Position numbers and translations under genes: made by a program. This document shows positions 1 to 9,061 of a stretch of DNA of 64,000 bases, piece by piece. Every line of letters begins with the position of its first letter. Within the stretch, counting starts at the first letter, position 1. This stretch comes from an uncultured Rhodospirillaceae bacterium (GTDB taxonomy: Bacteria; Pseudomonadota; Alphaproteobacteria; Rhodospirillales; UBA2165): NCBI GenBank assembly GCA_913020445.1, contig CAJWAR010000005.1, positions 49,414-113,413 of the forward strand, written 5' to 3'. The notes beneath the pieces are model-generated. The model made no database searches, was not told the DNA's origin, and saw nothing but the letters and a program-made list of their open reading frames with translations.

Positions 1-1
1 C

Positions 2-2491
2 TATAGTCTTTTGACCCGTTGGAATCCCTTGAATTTAGCGCGGCCCTTACCGCTTCCCCGCACCGGCCACCGCGTCTTGGTCGCCGGCATGGGCCCCTCC
101 GGTTACACATTGGCACATCATTTGATGAATGACGGCCATACCGTGATCGGCATTGATGGGCTTAAAATGGAACCCTTGCCGGGCAACCTTTCTGGCGTAG
201 ACGCCTTGGGCGAACGTGTGCCATTTAAGCCAATTAAAGATGTCCAAGAACTGGAAGAGTCGCTCGACGACCGCATCATGGCAGGCTTTGGCGGCGTCGC
301 TGAATATGGCATCACGGTCCGTTGGGATAAGAATTTTCTTAAAATTATCCGGCTACTGGTTGAGCGCCGGCGCCAATTTGCCATGTATGGTGCGGTGCGC
401 TTTGGCGGCACGCTGACCGTCGACAACGCCTTTGAGCGCGGCTTCGACCATATCGCCCTCGCCTTAGGTGCGGGGCGTCCGACCATTGTCCCAATCCCGC
501 GTGGTTTGGTGCGCGGTATCAGGGCAGCCTCAGACTTCCTCATGGCATTGCAATTAACCGGCGCTGCCAAAACGGAATCAATCGCCAATATGCAGCTGCG
601 CCTGCCGGCGGTCGTCATTGGTGGTGGTTTAACGGCCATCGATACAGCAACCGAGGCCCTTGCCTATTACCCCGTGCAAGTGGAGAAATTCCTCACCCGC
701 TATGAAACTTTGGTTGAAGAACGTGGCGAAGCACAAGTGCGCGATGCCTGGGATGAAGAAGAAGGCCTGATCGCCGACGAATTTATTGGCCACGCCAAAG
801 CAATCCGGGCCGAGCGCGCGGTCGCCGAAATGGAAGAGCGCGCGCCGCGTATCCTTGAACTCCTGAAAGAATGGGGTGGTGTCACCGTCGCCTACCGTAA
901 ACGCCTGATCGATAGCCCGAGCTACACGCTCAATCATGAAGAAGTTGATAAAGCGCTGGAGGAAGGCATCTCCATCGCCGAATGCCTATCGCCGATTACT
1001 GCCTTGGTCGATAAATTTGGCCATGTCAACCACCTCACACTCAACAAACAACGGCTGACCCGGGACGGCACCTGGTTGACGCTGGATAATGTTGAAAAGC
1101 TTCCTGCCAGGGCCGTCCTGATCGCTGCCGGTACCCAGCCAAATACTGTGTTGGCTCGAGAAGATGAAAACCGCTTTGAGCTCGATGGCCGCTATTTCCA
1201 AGCCTATGATATGGACGGCAATGAAGTCATACCGGAACGGGTTAAAAAACCGGAAGAAATTCATGTCATGGCGCATCTCGAAGAAGATGGCCGCGCTGTC
1301 AGTTTCTTCGGTGATCTGCATCCCTCTTTTGCCGGCAATGTGGTTAGTGCCATGGCCAGCGCACTGCAAGGCTATCCTGCCATCAGCCAACTGCTCGCCG
1401 GCAAAGCACCGGCCAGCAGCGAAGACGATGATACCTTTATCGCCGCGCTCAACAACGAGTTAAGAGCTACCGTCCACAAGGTTGAGCGGCTGACCGATAA
1501 TATTATCGAAATTATCGTGCGCGCCCCGCAAGCCGCCCGCCAATTCCAGCCCGGTCAATTTTACCGCCTACAAAATTTTGAAACCCTAGCCCCGATGGTC
1601 GACGGCACCCGCCTCGCCATGGAAGGTCTCGCGCTTACCGGTGCCTGGGTCGACCGCGTCGAAGGCCTGGTCTCAATGATTGTGTTGGAAATGGGCGGTT
1701 CATCTGATCTCTGCGCCGAACTTCTACCGGGCGAGCCCATTGTATTGATGGGGCCAACCGGCACGCCAACTGAGATTCCAGGCGACGAAACTGTCTTACT
1801 CGCAGGCGGCGGCCTCGGCAATGCCGTCCTGTTCTCGATCGGCCAAGCCTTGCGGGCGGCTGGCTCCAAAGTACTTTATTTCGCCGGCTACAAAACAGCC
1901 ACCGACCGCTACAAGGTCGCCGAGATCGAAGCTGCGGCAGATACAATCATCTGGTGTTGCGATGAAGCGCCCGGATTTGTGCCCGACCGGCCCCAGGATA
2001 AAACCTACGTCGGCACCATTATCGACGCCATGGTCAATTACGCTGAGGGTAATCTGGGAGAAACCCCGATCCCGATGAAAGATGTCGACCGGGCGGTGGT
2101 CATCGGCTCACACGGCATGATGGGGGCGGTCGCGGATGCGCTTCGCGGTAAATTACTTGATCACATTAAAGACCGGTTTCAGGCTATCGCCAGCATCAAC
2201 TCACCGATGCAATGCATGATGAAGGAAATTTGCGGCCAATGTGTGCAAACCCACGTCAATCAGGAAACCGGTGAGCAGACTTTGGTGTTCTCGTGCAACA
2301 ACCAGGACCAACCGCTTGAGCAGGTAAATTTCAGCCTGCTCGGTGCGCGGTTGCGGCAAAATTCGGTGCAAGAGAAACTGACATCGCAATGGATCGACCG
2401 CTGCCTTGAATTTAGCGGCAAACGGCCAAGCCGAGCCATACCGGTCGAGGTGACTGAACCAGATCCGGATGGTGAGGATCAGGCGGCTTAA
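2..2491 (+). CDS. FAD-dependent oxidoreductase: GltD-like domain fused to ferredoxin-reductase-like domain (5' partial)
   Basis: Flavoprotein expected to pass electrons between NAD(P)H and an iron-sulfur partner. Numbering from the TTG at 11: an FAD-binding Rossmann loop near residue 23 (VLVAGMGPSGYT), a second nucleotide loop near 200 (VVIGGGLTAIDTATEAL) and a GltD-type motif (LIAAGTQPNT) near 370. From about 480 a ferredoxin-reductase/PyrK-like domain follows (QFQPGQFYRLQ; GGGLGNAVLFSIGQAL near 600). A C-terminal cysteine cluster near 735-765 (C-x5-C-x2-C, then a later Cys) resembles the [2Fe-2S] site of PyrK-type proteins. The frame stays open to the window edge with no convincing ribosome site before the TTG, so the gene probably starts further upstream. 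GltD-like plus PyrK-like fusion is seen; the physiological substrate is not. Confidence 0.8.
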   Translation, partial: YSLLTRWNPLNLARPLPLPRTGHRVLVAGMGPSGYTLAHHLMNDGHTVIGIDGLKMEPLPGNLSGVDALGERVPFKPIKDVQELEESLDDRIMAGFGGVAEYGITVRWDKNFLKIIRLLVERRRQFAMYGAVRFGGTLTVDNAFERGFDHIALALGAGRPTIVPIPRGLVRGIRAASDFLMALQLTGAAKTESIANMQLRLPAVVIGGGLTAIDTATEALAYYPVQVEKFLTRYETLVEERGEAQVRDAWDEEEGLIADEFIGHAKAIRAERAVAEMEERAPRILELLKEWGGVTVAYRKRLIDSPSYTLNHEEVDKALEEGISIAECLSPITALVDKFGHVNHLTLNKQRLTRDGTWLTLDNVEKLPARAVLIAAGTQPNTVLAREDENRFELDGRYFQAYDMDGNEVIPERVKKPEEIHVMAHLEEDGRAVSFFGDLHPSFAGNVVSAMASALQGYPAISQLLAGKAPASSEDDDTFIAALNNELRATVHKVERLTDNIIEIIVRAPQAARQFQPGQFYRLQNFETLAPMVDGTRLAMEGLALTGAWVDRVEGLVSMIVLEMGGSSDLCAELLPGEPIVLMGPTGTPTEIPGDETVLLAGGGLGNAVLFSIGQALRAAGSKVLYFAGYKTATDRYKVAEIEAAADTIIWCCDEAPGFVPDRPQDKTYVGTIIDAMVNYAEGNLGETPIPMKDVDRAVVIGSHGMMGAVADALRGKLLDHIKDRFQAIASINSPMQCMMKEICGQCVQTHVNQETGEQTLVFSCNNQDQPLEQVNFSLLGARLRQNSVQEKLTSQWIDRCLEFSGKRPSRAIPVEVTEPDPDGEDQAA

Positions 2492-2579
2492 ATAAGCATA
2501 ATCGCAAACTGCCCGCTCTCAGAAAAGGCGGAGGTATTTTTCTTTGTGACCTAAGTGCCGTCTGTGTTTGAATGGCGAA

Positions 2580-3329
2580 ATGTCACAAAATCATACCGAC
2601 CAACTTTCAAGTTTGCTGGCTCAGTCTCAAAACACGGTCATCTTTACCGGGGCTGGCATAAGTACGGAATCGGGCATCCCTGATTTCCGCTCACCGGGCA
2701 CCGGTATATGGACTCAAAACCAGCCGATAGATTTTAGCGAATTTCTAGCTTCTGAAGAGGCTCGCAAAGAAACCTGGCGGCGCAAACTGCAAATTGACCC
2801 GGTGATGTCGGCAGCCGAGCCCAATACCGGCCATTTTGCCATCGCCCAATTGGTTCAAACTGGGCAGGTAAGCTCAATTATCACCCAGAATATTGACGGC
2901 CTGCATCAAAAATCTGGTGTTCCCGATACGCAGATGATTGAACTGCACGGCAATACGACCTATTGCGTTTGCTTGGACTGTGGCACCCGTCACGAATTGC
3001 AGCCGATCATGATGGCGTTTGAGGCGGATGAAAGCCTGCCGCTCTGCCAGGAATGCAACGGTATTGTAAAAACGGCGACGATTTCCTTTGGCCAACCGAT
3101 GCCGGAAGCCGAAATGGCGCGCGCCAAGGAAGCGACGCTGCAAAGCGATCTATTTATTTCGATTGGCTCAAGTCTGGTGGTGTATCCGGCAGCAGGTTTT
3201 CCTCTGCTCGCCAAACAAAATGGCGCCAAGCTGGTTATTCTCAACCGCGAACCAACCCAGTTGGATGTCGAGGCCGACCTCGTCATTCATGACGAGATTG
3301 GCCCGACACTCAATAAATTAAATTTCTGA
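2580..3329 (+). CDS. Sir2-family NAD-dependent protein deacylase
   Basis: Sirtuin removing acyl groups from protein lysines with NAD+ as co-substrate, in the cytoplasm. The 249-residue protein has the NAD-binding GAG motif (TGAGISTESGIPDFRS, from residue 23), the TQNIDGLH loop, the catalytic His in ELHGN, and a four-Cys zinc site (CVCLDCG, then CQEC). The ATG at 2580 is preferred over an in-frame TTG at 2568, which adds four residues. Neither has a strong ribosome site. It lies 88 bp after the oxidoreductase on the same strand and converges with the GYD gene, leaving only 5 bp between stops. Confidence 0.93.
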   Translation: MSQNHTDQLSSLLAQSQNTVIFTGAGISTESGIPDFRSPGTGIWTQNQPIDFSEFLASEEARKETWRRKLQIDPVMSAAEPNTGHFAIAQLVQTGQVSSIITQNIDGLHQKSGVPDTQMIELHGNTTYCVCLDCGTRHELQPIMMAFEADESLPLCQECNGIVKTATISFGQPMPEAEMARAKEATLQSDLFISIGSSLVVYPAAGFPLLAKQNGAKLVILNREPTQLDVEADLVIHDEIGPTLNKLNF

Positions 3330-3334
3330 GACCA

Positions 3335-3625
3335 TTAGAAATTGGCAATGATATCCATCGCTTCATCGCCACTATAGCCGCGCATGGTTGTGGTGCGGAC
3401 ATTACCAGTCGTACCCATGTTAAGGGCTAATTTTGCCGCCGCATCACCATCGGGCAAATCAACAATCATCAGACGATCATAGGCACCCATGGTCAAATAA
3501 CTGCCAACGATGGAACCACCAAGATCTGCTACCCTTTTTTCAGATTCGGCCCGCCGATTTGGCGCGTCTTTGATACCTTTAATACCCTGATCAGTTAGGC
3601 TCATGAGATAAATGAATGTAGGCAT
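3335..3625 (-). CDS. GYD domain protein
   Basis: Small 96-residue protein of the GYD family, a ferredoxin-fold group named after a Gly-Tyr-Asp motif and often found as a cytoplasmic oligomer of unknown role. The signature appears as GAYDRLMIVDLPD, preceded by GGSIVGSYLTM. An excellent ribosome site (GGGAGG, about 5 bases before the ATG) supports the start. The upstream aldehyde oxidoreductase gene ends with its own terminator, so this gene probably has a separate promoter. Family assignment is firm; function is unknown. Confidence 0.85.
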   Translation of the reverse strand: MPTFIYLMSLTDQGIKGIKDAPNRRAESEKRVADLGGSIVGSYLTMGAYDRLMIVDLPDGDAAAKLALNMGTTGNVRTTTMRGYSGDEAMDIIANF

Positions 3626-3793
3626 ATTTTCCTCCCAAGACAGTTTTAGTACTTGTTCCAGCTCTACTCCGAGGCCCGTTATTTGTAATTATTTTCGGCC
3701 GCGAAGCCGCCTCCGTCTTTATACTGACATAACGGGATATGCATCTTAAACGATAATTGAGGTATTTTGGAAATATTCTAATGCCAGGTGCAA

Positions 3794-3829
3794 TAAAAAA
3801 ACGCTGGATCATTTATTTACGACCCAGCG
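3794..3829 (-). terminator. Rho-independent terminator of the aldehyde oxidoreductase gene
   Basis: Read on the minus strand, CGCTGGGTC and GATCCAGCG form a 9-bp stem with one G-U pair and a 10-base loop, followed at once by seven T residues. It sits about 30 bp after the stop codon of the aldehyde oxidoreductase gene and before the GYD gene. Confidence 0.88.
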
Positions 3830-3857
3830 CTCTTTTAAGACTTAATGTTCAGGCGAT

Positions 3858-5570
3858 TTATTTGTCAATTAAATCGCGGAAAGCCGTATTCACTTCTGTT
3901 GTGTGATGGCGCGCGGCAACGTCTTTACCAGACAATATTTCATCATAGAAGAACTGCGGCAACTCATCATCATCTTCGGTGAAGCCGGCGTCTTTATTGA
4001 ACTGCCACTCCATGGACAGCGTTTCCCGGCCTAAATCCTTCATGAAAGTCGCCGGCAAATCCGTACCATGGGCATCGTTTAAGGCGCTGACGATGAATTC
4101 CTGGTTAACATTAGTAACCGAGCGGCCAAAGAGGCAGAGACCGAGCGAATCGGCGGCGGCGCAATCTTCCTGAATATCCAGGCTGGCGGCAACAAGTTCT
4201 TCGGTCGTCTTGTCTTTGCATTGGAAGGTCGGGATATTTCCGGCTGTGTGATCAGCGCCTTGCGCGGTTACCATCATGGAAATACCGGTGACTTCAATTT
4301 CGCGTGGATCATAGGCACTGATACCCTGTTTTTTGATCGCCGGGATACGCGCAACATTAAAATGTTCGCCGACTCTTGTGGTGCCTTGAGCAAAAATTTT
4401 GCCCCGCTCATTACCATCACGGATATCTTCCAGCACGCCGGCCATAAACTCGTGATCGCCAAACTCACCTTCGCCGGCTTCCATAAGCACACCGATAGTC
4501 GCGCCCAATTCAATGGTATCAATACCGAGATCATTGCAGACATCGTTCAATCTCGCGACATGATCCGGATCGGTCAGGCCACAGTTACTGCCAACCAGAC
4601 CCAGCGTTTCATATTCCAATGGCGAGCAGATTTCTTCACCATTTTCATCGGCATAAATATTACTGCATTGGATCATGCAGCCTGGCATACAGGCATGTGA
4701 CGTGTCGCCACCGCGCTCAAGATTTAACTCGCGGATATATTGGCCACCCAGTTTCAGTGGACCTTCATCAGGTTCAACAATCGTGCCGGCGCTGAAGTTG
4801 CGGGTCGGTAGGCCACCTACCTTATTGGTGAAATCACAGACCATGGCAGTGCCAAGTTTACGGAAGGCATCAATAGCCGGGTCTTCATCCAGCATTTGGC
4901 TATATTGCTTGACCGAGCCCATATATTTTTTGCGGTCATGAAATTCCGGCATCTTATGGCGATCAACAATAATCGCTTTAACTTTTTTCGAGCCCATAAC
5001 GGCACCGACGCCACCGCGCGCGGCTATTCGAACCGGACGTTTTTCCGGATCGGTAAAGGATATGCCGGCCATCAGACCGCCATATTCTCCGACCGGGCTG
5101 CAAATACCGAGGGCGACCTTATCACCATATTTTTCATGCAGCATATCGGCCACTTCAAAGTTTCCCTTGCCGATATAAGGGCTGGCATCTTCAAAAACGA
5201 TGTCGCCTTCCTTGGGAATATAAATAGTTACCCAATTATCTGACTGACCATTTAAAGTGAAACCTGAAATCTCCAACTGACCCAGCGCAAAGGCAAATGT
5301 ACCGCCGGAATTCGCTTCTTTGACACCGCCAGTGAGCGGGCTTTTGCAGCCGACACTGATACGATTGGCATTGGAAAAGTTAGAACCGGCAAAGGGCCCG
5401 GCAGAGAAAATCAACGGATTCTCAGGACCCAGCGGATCAGTTTTCGCAACACCTCTTTCGAGCAGTGTCTTGGCAATATAGTGACGGCCAACTCTAATCG
5501 CAGCCACGCCTTCGAGCTCTTCCGTTTCGATGGATTGGTCGTTCAGGTTAATTTGCAGGTACTTGCGCAT
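3858..5570 (-). CDS. Aldehyde:ferredoxin oxidoreductase family protein (tungsten type)
   Basis: Member of the AOR family, which oxidises aldehydes to carboxylic acids using a bis-pterin tungsten (or molybdenum) cofactor and a [4Fe-4S] cluster. The 570 residues show the N-terminal AOR fold (IFSAGPFAGSNFSNANRISVG, GCKSPLTGG), a cluster-like HACMPGCMIQC with C-x3-C-x3-C spacing, and a downstream Cys in DSLGLCLF that fits the fourth ligand. Classical AORs have C-x2-C-x3-C, so the cluster spacing here is slightly different. No ferredoxin or NADH-linked partner subunit and no tungstate transporter adjoin it. The gene appears monocistronic, with its own terminator. Aldehyde oxidation is the family's usual role; the true substrate is unknown. 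Confidence 0.87.
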   Translation of the reverse strand: MRKYLQINLNDQSIETEELEGVAAIRVGRHYIAKTLLERGVAKTDPLGPENPLIFSAGPFAGSNFSNANRISVGCKSPLTGGVKEANSGGTFAFALGQLEISGFTLNGQSDNWVTIYIPKEGDIVFEDASPYIGKGNFEVADMLHEKYGDKVALGICSPVGEYGGLMAGISFTDPEKRPVRIAARGGVGAVMGSKKVKAIIVDRHKMPEFHDRKKYMGSVKQYSQMLDEDPAIDAFRKLGTAMVCDFTNKVGGLPTRNFSAGTIVEPDEGPLKLGGQYIRELNLERGGDTSHACMPGCMIQCSNIYADENGEEICSPLEYETLGLVGSNCGLTDPDHVARLNDVCNDLGIDTIELGATIGVLMEAGEGEFGDHEFMAGVLEDIRDGNERGKIFAQGTTRVGEHFNVARIPAIKKQGISAYDPREIEVTGISMMVTAQGADHTAGNIPTFQCKDKTTEELVAASLDIQEDCAAADSLGLCLFGRSVTNVNQEFIVSALNDAHGTDLPATFMKDLGRETLSMEWQFNKDAGFTEDDDELPQFFYDEILSGKDVAARHHTTEVNTAFRDLIDK

Positions 5571-5729
5571 GTCGTATCATCCTAAGATCAAAAAGATTTT
5601 CACCAAGGCCTCATATTATATTCGGCGGCCCCTAATTTGTATGACTTAATTGATTTATATGGTCCCCCAACAGTCCGGCTTAATCAAGCCCGATTTTAGG
5701 TTACTGCATTTGCAGAGAGAGTATATTTT

Positions 5730-6134
5730 TTATTGAATGGTTTCGGGCTGATCCAGCTCATCAGATACCGGTGGGGGCGGTGAGGCACTGGCCTGATGGT
5801 GCATGATGCGCCATTCACCATCTTCACGGACAAAAACATTCGTTGCCACCATTGTCGCTTCGGCAAAGGCTTCGTAACAGATCACCACAGCAGTATCTTC
5901 AAATATACTAGCGGTTGAGCATTTAACTTTAAATTCGGGGCCTTCCTGATTGGCGAGAATGCCATCCCAGCTTTCCATCACGACATCCCGCCCGGCCAGA
6001 TGATTCCAGCCCGGATGGACGCAGCTCACCGTCGGCCCCAAAGCCCACAATGCATCCATCGCTTGAATGTCATGGTTTTGAAAGGCGGCATAAAACGCAT
6101 CATTGGCAAATAAAACGGCGGCACGATCAGACAT
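5730..6134 (-). CDS. SnoaL-like / NTF2-fold protein
   Basis: A 134-residue cytoplasmic protein with the NTF2-like alpha+beta barrel pattern of the SnoaL_3 group: helical start (ANDAFYAAFQNHDIQAMDALW), central CVHPGWNHLAGRD loop and C-terminal strands (EDGEWRIMHHQAS). Members include small hydrolases, isomerases and proteins with no known ligand. The C-terminal tail is Pro-rich. It lies upstream of the aldehyde oxidoreductase on the same strand, with 159 bp between, so a shared transcript is possible but unproven. Confidence 0.8.
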   Translation of the reverse strand: MSDRAAVLFANDAFYAAFQNHDIQAMDALWALGPTVSCVHPGWNHLAGRDVVMESWDGILANQEGPEFKVKCSTASIFEDTAVVICYEAFAEATMVATNVFVREDGEWRIMHHQASASPPPPVSDELDQPETIQ

Positions 6135-6221
6135 GGCTAAATTACAACTCTTGGCTCTCCGGTCCCATACCTGAACTTATCCAAGAAAGGAGGGCGCGGC
6201 AATGCTTCGATGGCAAGAGAC

Positions 6222-8165
6222 TTATTGAATGACGTGATTTTCAATCTCATCGCGGAATATTTTATCCCGGCGACGTTTAACCGACTCTTCCTGTGATTCC
6301 GCCGGCTCTTCTTCCCAATAGACTTTGGCGACCCGGCGGGCCAAGCGGGCGCGTAACAAATTCTCTGCCTTGGTCATATTGCCCTCGGTCACGCGACTTA
6401 ACCGGGCGGCGCCATAGGCCTGATAAATTTCTAGCGCTTTGCCAAAAGCTTCGGCCGCACCTTCCAGATGCTCTGAATCTTCGGTTAGGCGGCCTAACAA
6501 AAAGAGAGCGGACCCAACATTGTTTTGGGTTGCCGCCCACAACATCGGCGTTTCCAGCCGGTTACGAACTTGCAGTGCTTCCTGGCAGGCCATTACCGCA
6601 CGTTCGAGTATTTCCGTATTGCGGGCCAGATCACCCCAAACCTGAAGCGCCTGGCCAAGATTATTTTTCACCTCACTCCATTTGAGCGGCGCATCCACTT
6701 TGGTGAAAACCTGGAGAGCCGATTGATAGGCAGCAATGGCGTCTTTGAGTAAAGCCGTTTCGCCATTGAGCGCATCCAGACGATAGAGCGCGCTGCCAAT
6801 GCGGCTTTGGATGGTCGCCCATTCGCGGGGAAACTCACCATAGGTGAATATTTCAAGAATTGCTTTATATTCAATCGTCGCGTTTTCAAGGATTTCAGCA
6901 TCGCCACCGCGCTCACCAAGATTTTGCCGAATACGACAGAGATGGAATTGCACATTCGCCCAACCGAGCGGGTCTTCGTCGCGGGAAATCGTTTCCAATG
7001 CTGATTGATAGGCCTGTGCCGCTTTTCTGAGCCAATTTGGATCACCCATATAATAACCAATCAGCGCCGTCACATTGCCGTAACACACCTGGATGGTAAT
7101 TTGATCGGTTGGCATCAGTTCATGCGGCGGCTGTTGCTCGGCCTGTTGAGCAGCTTCCAGTGCCGGCAATAAAAGTGGTTTAGTCAAATGACGTTGCGCT
7201 TCAGTGCGCGGCACAATGGCCGCTATCGCCACCGCGTAGAACAGCTTACCGAAATCCGGATCAAAATTGGTCGGCAGGGCGAGCCGGTCAGATATCAAGA
7301 ACCCGCCGGGGTGATCCGCCTCACCACCGAGCGATATGAAGCGCAAATGAATAACCGTACTGACTTCGTTGACGTCTCCCCAGATCAAAAGATCGGCTTT
7401 GTTTTTGGCGAGCCAGCGGCGCCCCGTCAACATCGCGGTTTGAAAAAATGCACCGGTTAATTCATCGTTATTGTCGACCGGCAGAGGTTCGTCATAGGCT
7501 TTGACCCGCAGTTCCGGCTGGTTGGACAGCGCCTGCACCAACAGGTTGGTTTGACTACCATCCTCGTCACCGGCGAGGCGGGCAACTCGGATATCCAGGA
7601 GCCGGCGTTTGGTGGGCGATTTTTTAAACAGACTTAGAATGGCATCCCACAGCGACATTTGCCCCGCTGCGCCCGGTAAATTTCCCGACAATTTTCCCGC
7701 TGTCGAAAGGGTAGCAAGCTTGGCGGATGGCACGCTGTTAACGTTGGCGACTTTGGGCCGGATCGCCATTTCGTTGGAATTACGCAGACGCTCGGCTAAA
7801 TTACCGATGACGGCCAGCGCGACATCGGGCTGTTCTTTGAGCGAAGCCAGGAAACCTTCGCGTTCGATGATATCCAAAGTTACCGGACCAACCGCGCGGG
7901 CTGTCGCGGAACGGGCGGATTTATCGACAATCCCCATCTCACCGATAATTTCGCCGGCTGATAACATCGCCAAGCGGATCCTGCCATTCGGCGCATTTTT
8001 GAGCAGCTCAACCTGGCCGGAAATTATCACAAAAGCCGACGAGCTCGGATCACCTTCACGGAAGATAATCTCATTATCGGCGTATATTTTTTCCATGCCT
8101 TGCATGATTAACGGCTCGCTAAATGGTCCAAATTGCGTTTCAAGTCGGTTTCTGGCTCTAAACAA
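6222..8165 (-). CDS. Cyclic-nucleotide-binding domain protein with C-terminal TPR repeats
   Basis: Probable cytoplasmic sensor or scaffold of 647 residues. Residues about 25-145 form a CAP-like effector domain (FREGDPSSSAFVIISGQVEL; GEIIGEMGIVDKSARSATARA). A middle region (about 190-340) with KADLLIWGDV resembles a domain found in other TPR signalling proteins. Residues about 390-600 hold four copies of a roughly 47-residue repeat marked by W-A/S-x-x-Q-x-x-x-G-x-A-L, typical of TPRs. No DNA-binding domain or enzyme motif is visible. The TTG start gives the longest frame; ATGs at 8105 or 8096 are alternatives. It diverges from the DUF123 gene with 45 bp between starts. Confidence 0.8.
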   Translation of the reverse strand: MFRARNRLETQFGPFSEPLIMQGMEKIYADNEIIFREGDPSSSAFVIISGQVELLKNAPNGRIRLAMLSAGEIIGEMGIVDKSARSATARAVGPVTLDIIEREGFLASLKEQPDVALAVIGNLAERLRNSNEMAIRPKVANVNSVPSAKLATLSTAGKLSGNLPGAAGQMSLWDAILSLFKKSPTKRRLLDIRVARLAGDEDGSQTNLLVQALSNQPELRVKAYDEPLPVDNNDELTGAFFQTAMLTGRRWLAKNKADLLIWGDVNEVSTVIHLRFISLGGEADHPGGFLISDRLALPTNFDPDFGKLFYAVAIAAIVPRTEAQRHLTKPLLLPALEAAQQAEQQPPHELMPTDQITIQVCYGNVTALIGYYMGDPNWLRKAAQAYQSALETISRDEDPLGWANVQFHLCRIRQNLGERGGDAEILENATIEYKAILEIFTYGEFPREWATIQSRIGSALYRLDALNGETALLKDAIAAYQSALQVFTKVDAPLKWSEVKNNLGQALQVWGDLARNTEILERAVMACQEALQVRNRLETPMLWAATQNNVGSALFLLGRLTEDSEHLEGAAEAFGKALEIYQAYGAARLSRVTEGNMTKAENLLRARLARRVAKVYWEEEPAESQEESVKRRRDKIFRDEIENHVIQ

Positions 8166-8210
8166 TGCAATTATGTTGCCAATTAAGCGTTATTTCCGTT
8201 AAAATAGTTA

Positions 8211-8669
8211 ATGTCACAACCCATTGATATTATTGAACAAATAACAGATCAAACCGGCGCCTACGGGTTCGTGGTGCGACTTTCGCAACCGTTAACCCTA
8301 AAGATAGGTAAATTTGACCGGGTAAGCCTGCCAAAAGGCCTGTATTTCTATGGTGGCAGCGCTTTCGGCCCCGGGGGGTTAAAGGCCCGGCTGGGACGTC
8401 ATATTCGGCCCAAGTCAAAGCTTCATTGGCATATTGATCATGTCACCAGCGTCGGGAAATTTGTTGCCGCGGCAGCAATCGCGAAGGGCTCGGAATGCCG
8501 CTTTGTTGAGCGGGCACTCTCGATGCCGGGGGCCGTTATCCCGGTGCCGGGTTTCGGCAGCTCAGATTGCCGCAGCTGCGCCTCTCATATGGTTAAGCTC
8601 AAGCGCGTCAGTGATATCAGTAATATATTTGATGCCGCCCAGGTAACACAGCGATGGCGGTTTTCCTAA
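8211..8669 (+). CDS. DUF123 / GIY-YIG-type nuclease family protein
   Basis: A 152-residue protein of the DUF123 (Uri-superfamily) group, related to GIY-YIG nucleases. Visible hallmarks are GAYGFVVRLSQP near residue 17, LPKGLYFYGGSAFGPGGLKARLGRH around 42-66, the HWHIDH motif and a late SSDCRSCASH cysteine cluster. Family members are proposed single-domain endonucleases, but most have no tested activity. Its 3' end overlaps that of the convergent DUF6165 gene by 4 bp. Confidence 0.85.
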   Translation: MSQPIDIIEQITDQTGAYGFVVRLSQPLTLKIGKFDRVSLPKGLYFYGGSAFGPGGLKARLGRHIRPKSKLHWHIDHVTSVGKFVAAAAIAKGSECRFVERALSMPGAVIPVPGFGSSDCRSCASHMVKLKRVSDISNIFDAAQVTQRWRFS

Positions 8670-9061
8670 TAAGGTTTATAGGATTTTTCTTCAATGATGT
8701 CCGAGCCCAGCAGCATGTTGATCTCGCGTTTCAAATTGGCGCGCTCGTCATTGGTGACATAAACCGCACGCGCCAAATCGACAAATTTCTGCGAGTAGTC
8801 CTTGGCTGCTTCGCACTCACGGATATCGTCTTCGATTTCCCACAAAATTTCATTGACGGCTTTCAGTTTGGCCGTCAGCTCTTCCAGCTCAGATGACGTA
8901 GCGATGTCCTTATCCCGGGTTGCTGTCAGTATAGCCAGCTCGTGACGCACATTGGCGAGCTTAGCCGCATCATCCATGCGCTCGGACTTAATATCGAGAA
9001 TGGTGATTTTATCGATCAACTCACCCGGCGCAATATCAACAGATACGGATTTTATCGCCAT
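8666..9061 (-). CDS. DUF6165 family protein
   Basis: A 131-residue, charged, mostly helical protein of a family common in alphaproteobacteria. The N-terminal segment PGELIDKITILDIKSERM is the conserved part; the middle has alternating Leu and charged residues suited to a coiled coil. The start codon directly follows the stop of the MscS gene, so the two are translated from one message. No catalytic motif is visible and the function is unknown. Confidence 0.75.
   Translation of the reverse strand: MAIKSVSVDIAPGELIDKITILDIKSERMDDAAKLANVRHELAILTATRDKDIATSSELEELTAKLKAVNEILWEIEDDIRECEAAKDYSQKFVDLARAVYVTNDERANLKREINMLLGSDIIEEKSYKPY

Noticed and set aside
4221..4700. A 159-codon open frame antisense to the aldehyde oxidoreductase gene
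   Set aside because: No ribosome site, no recognisable domain; the opposite strand encodes a conserved enzyme.
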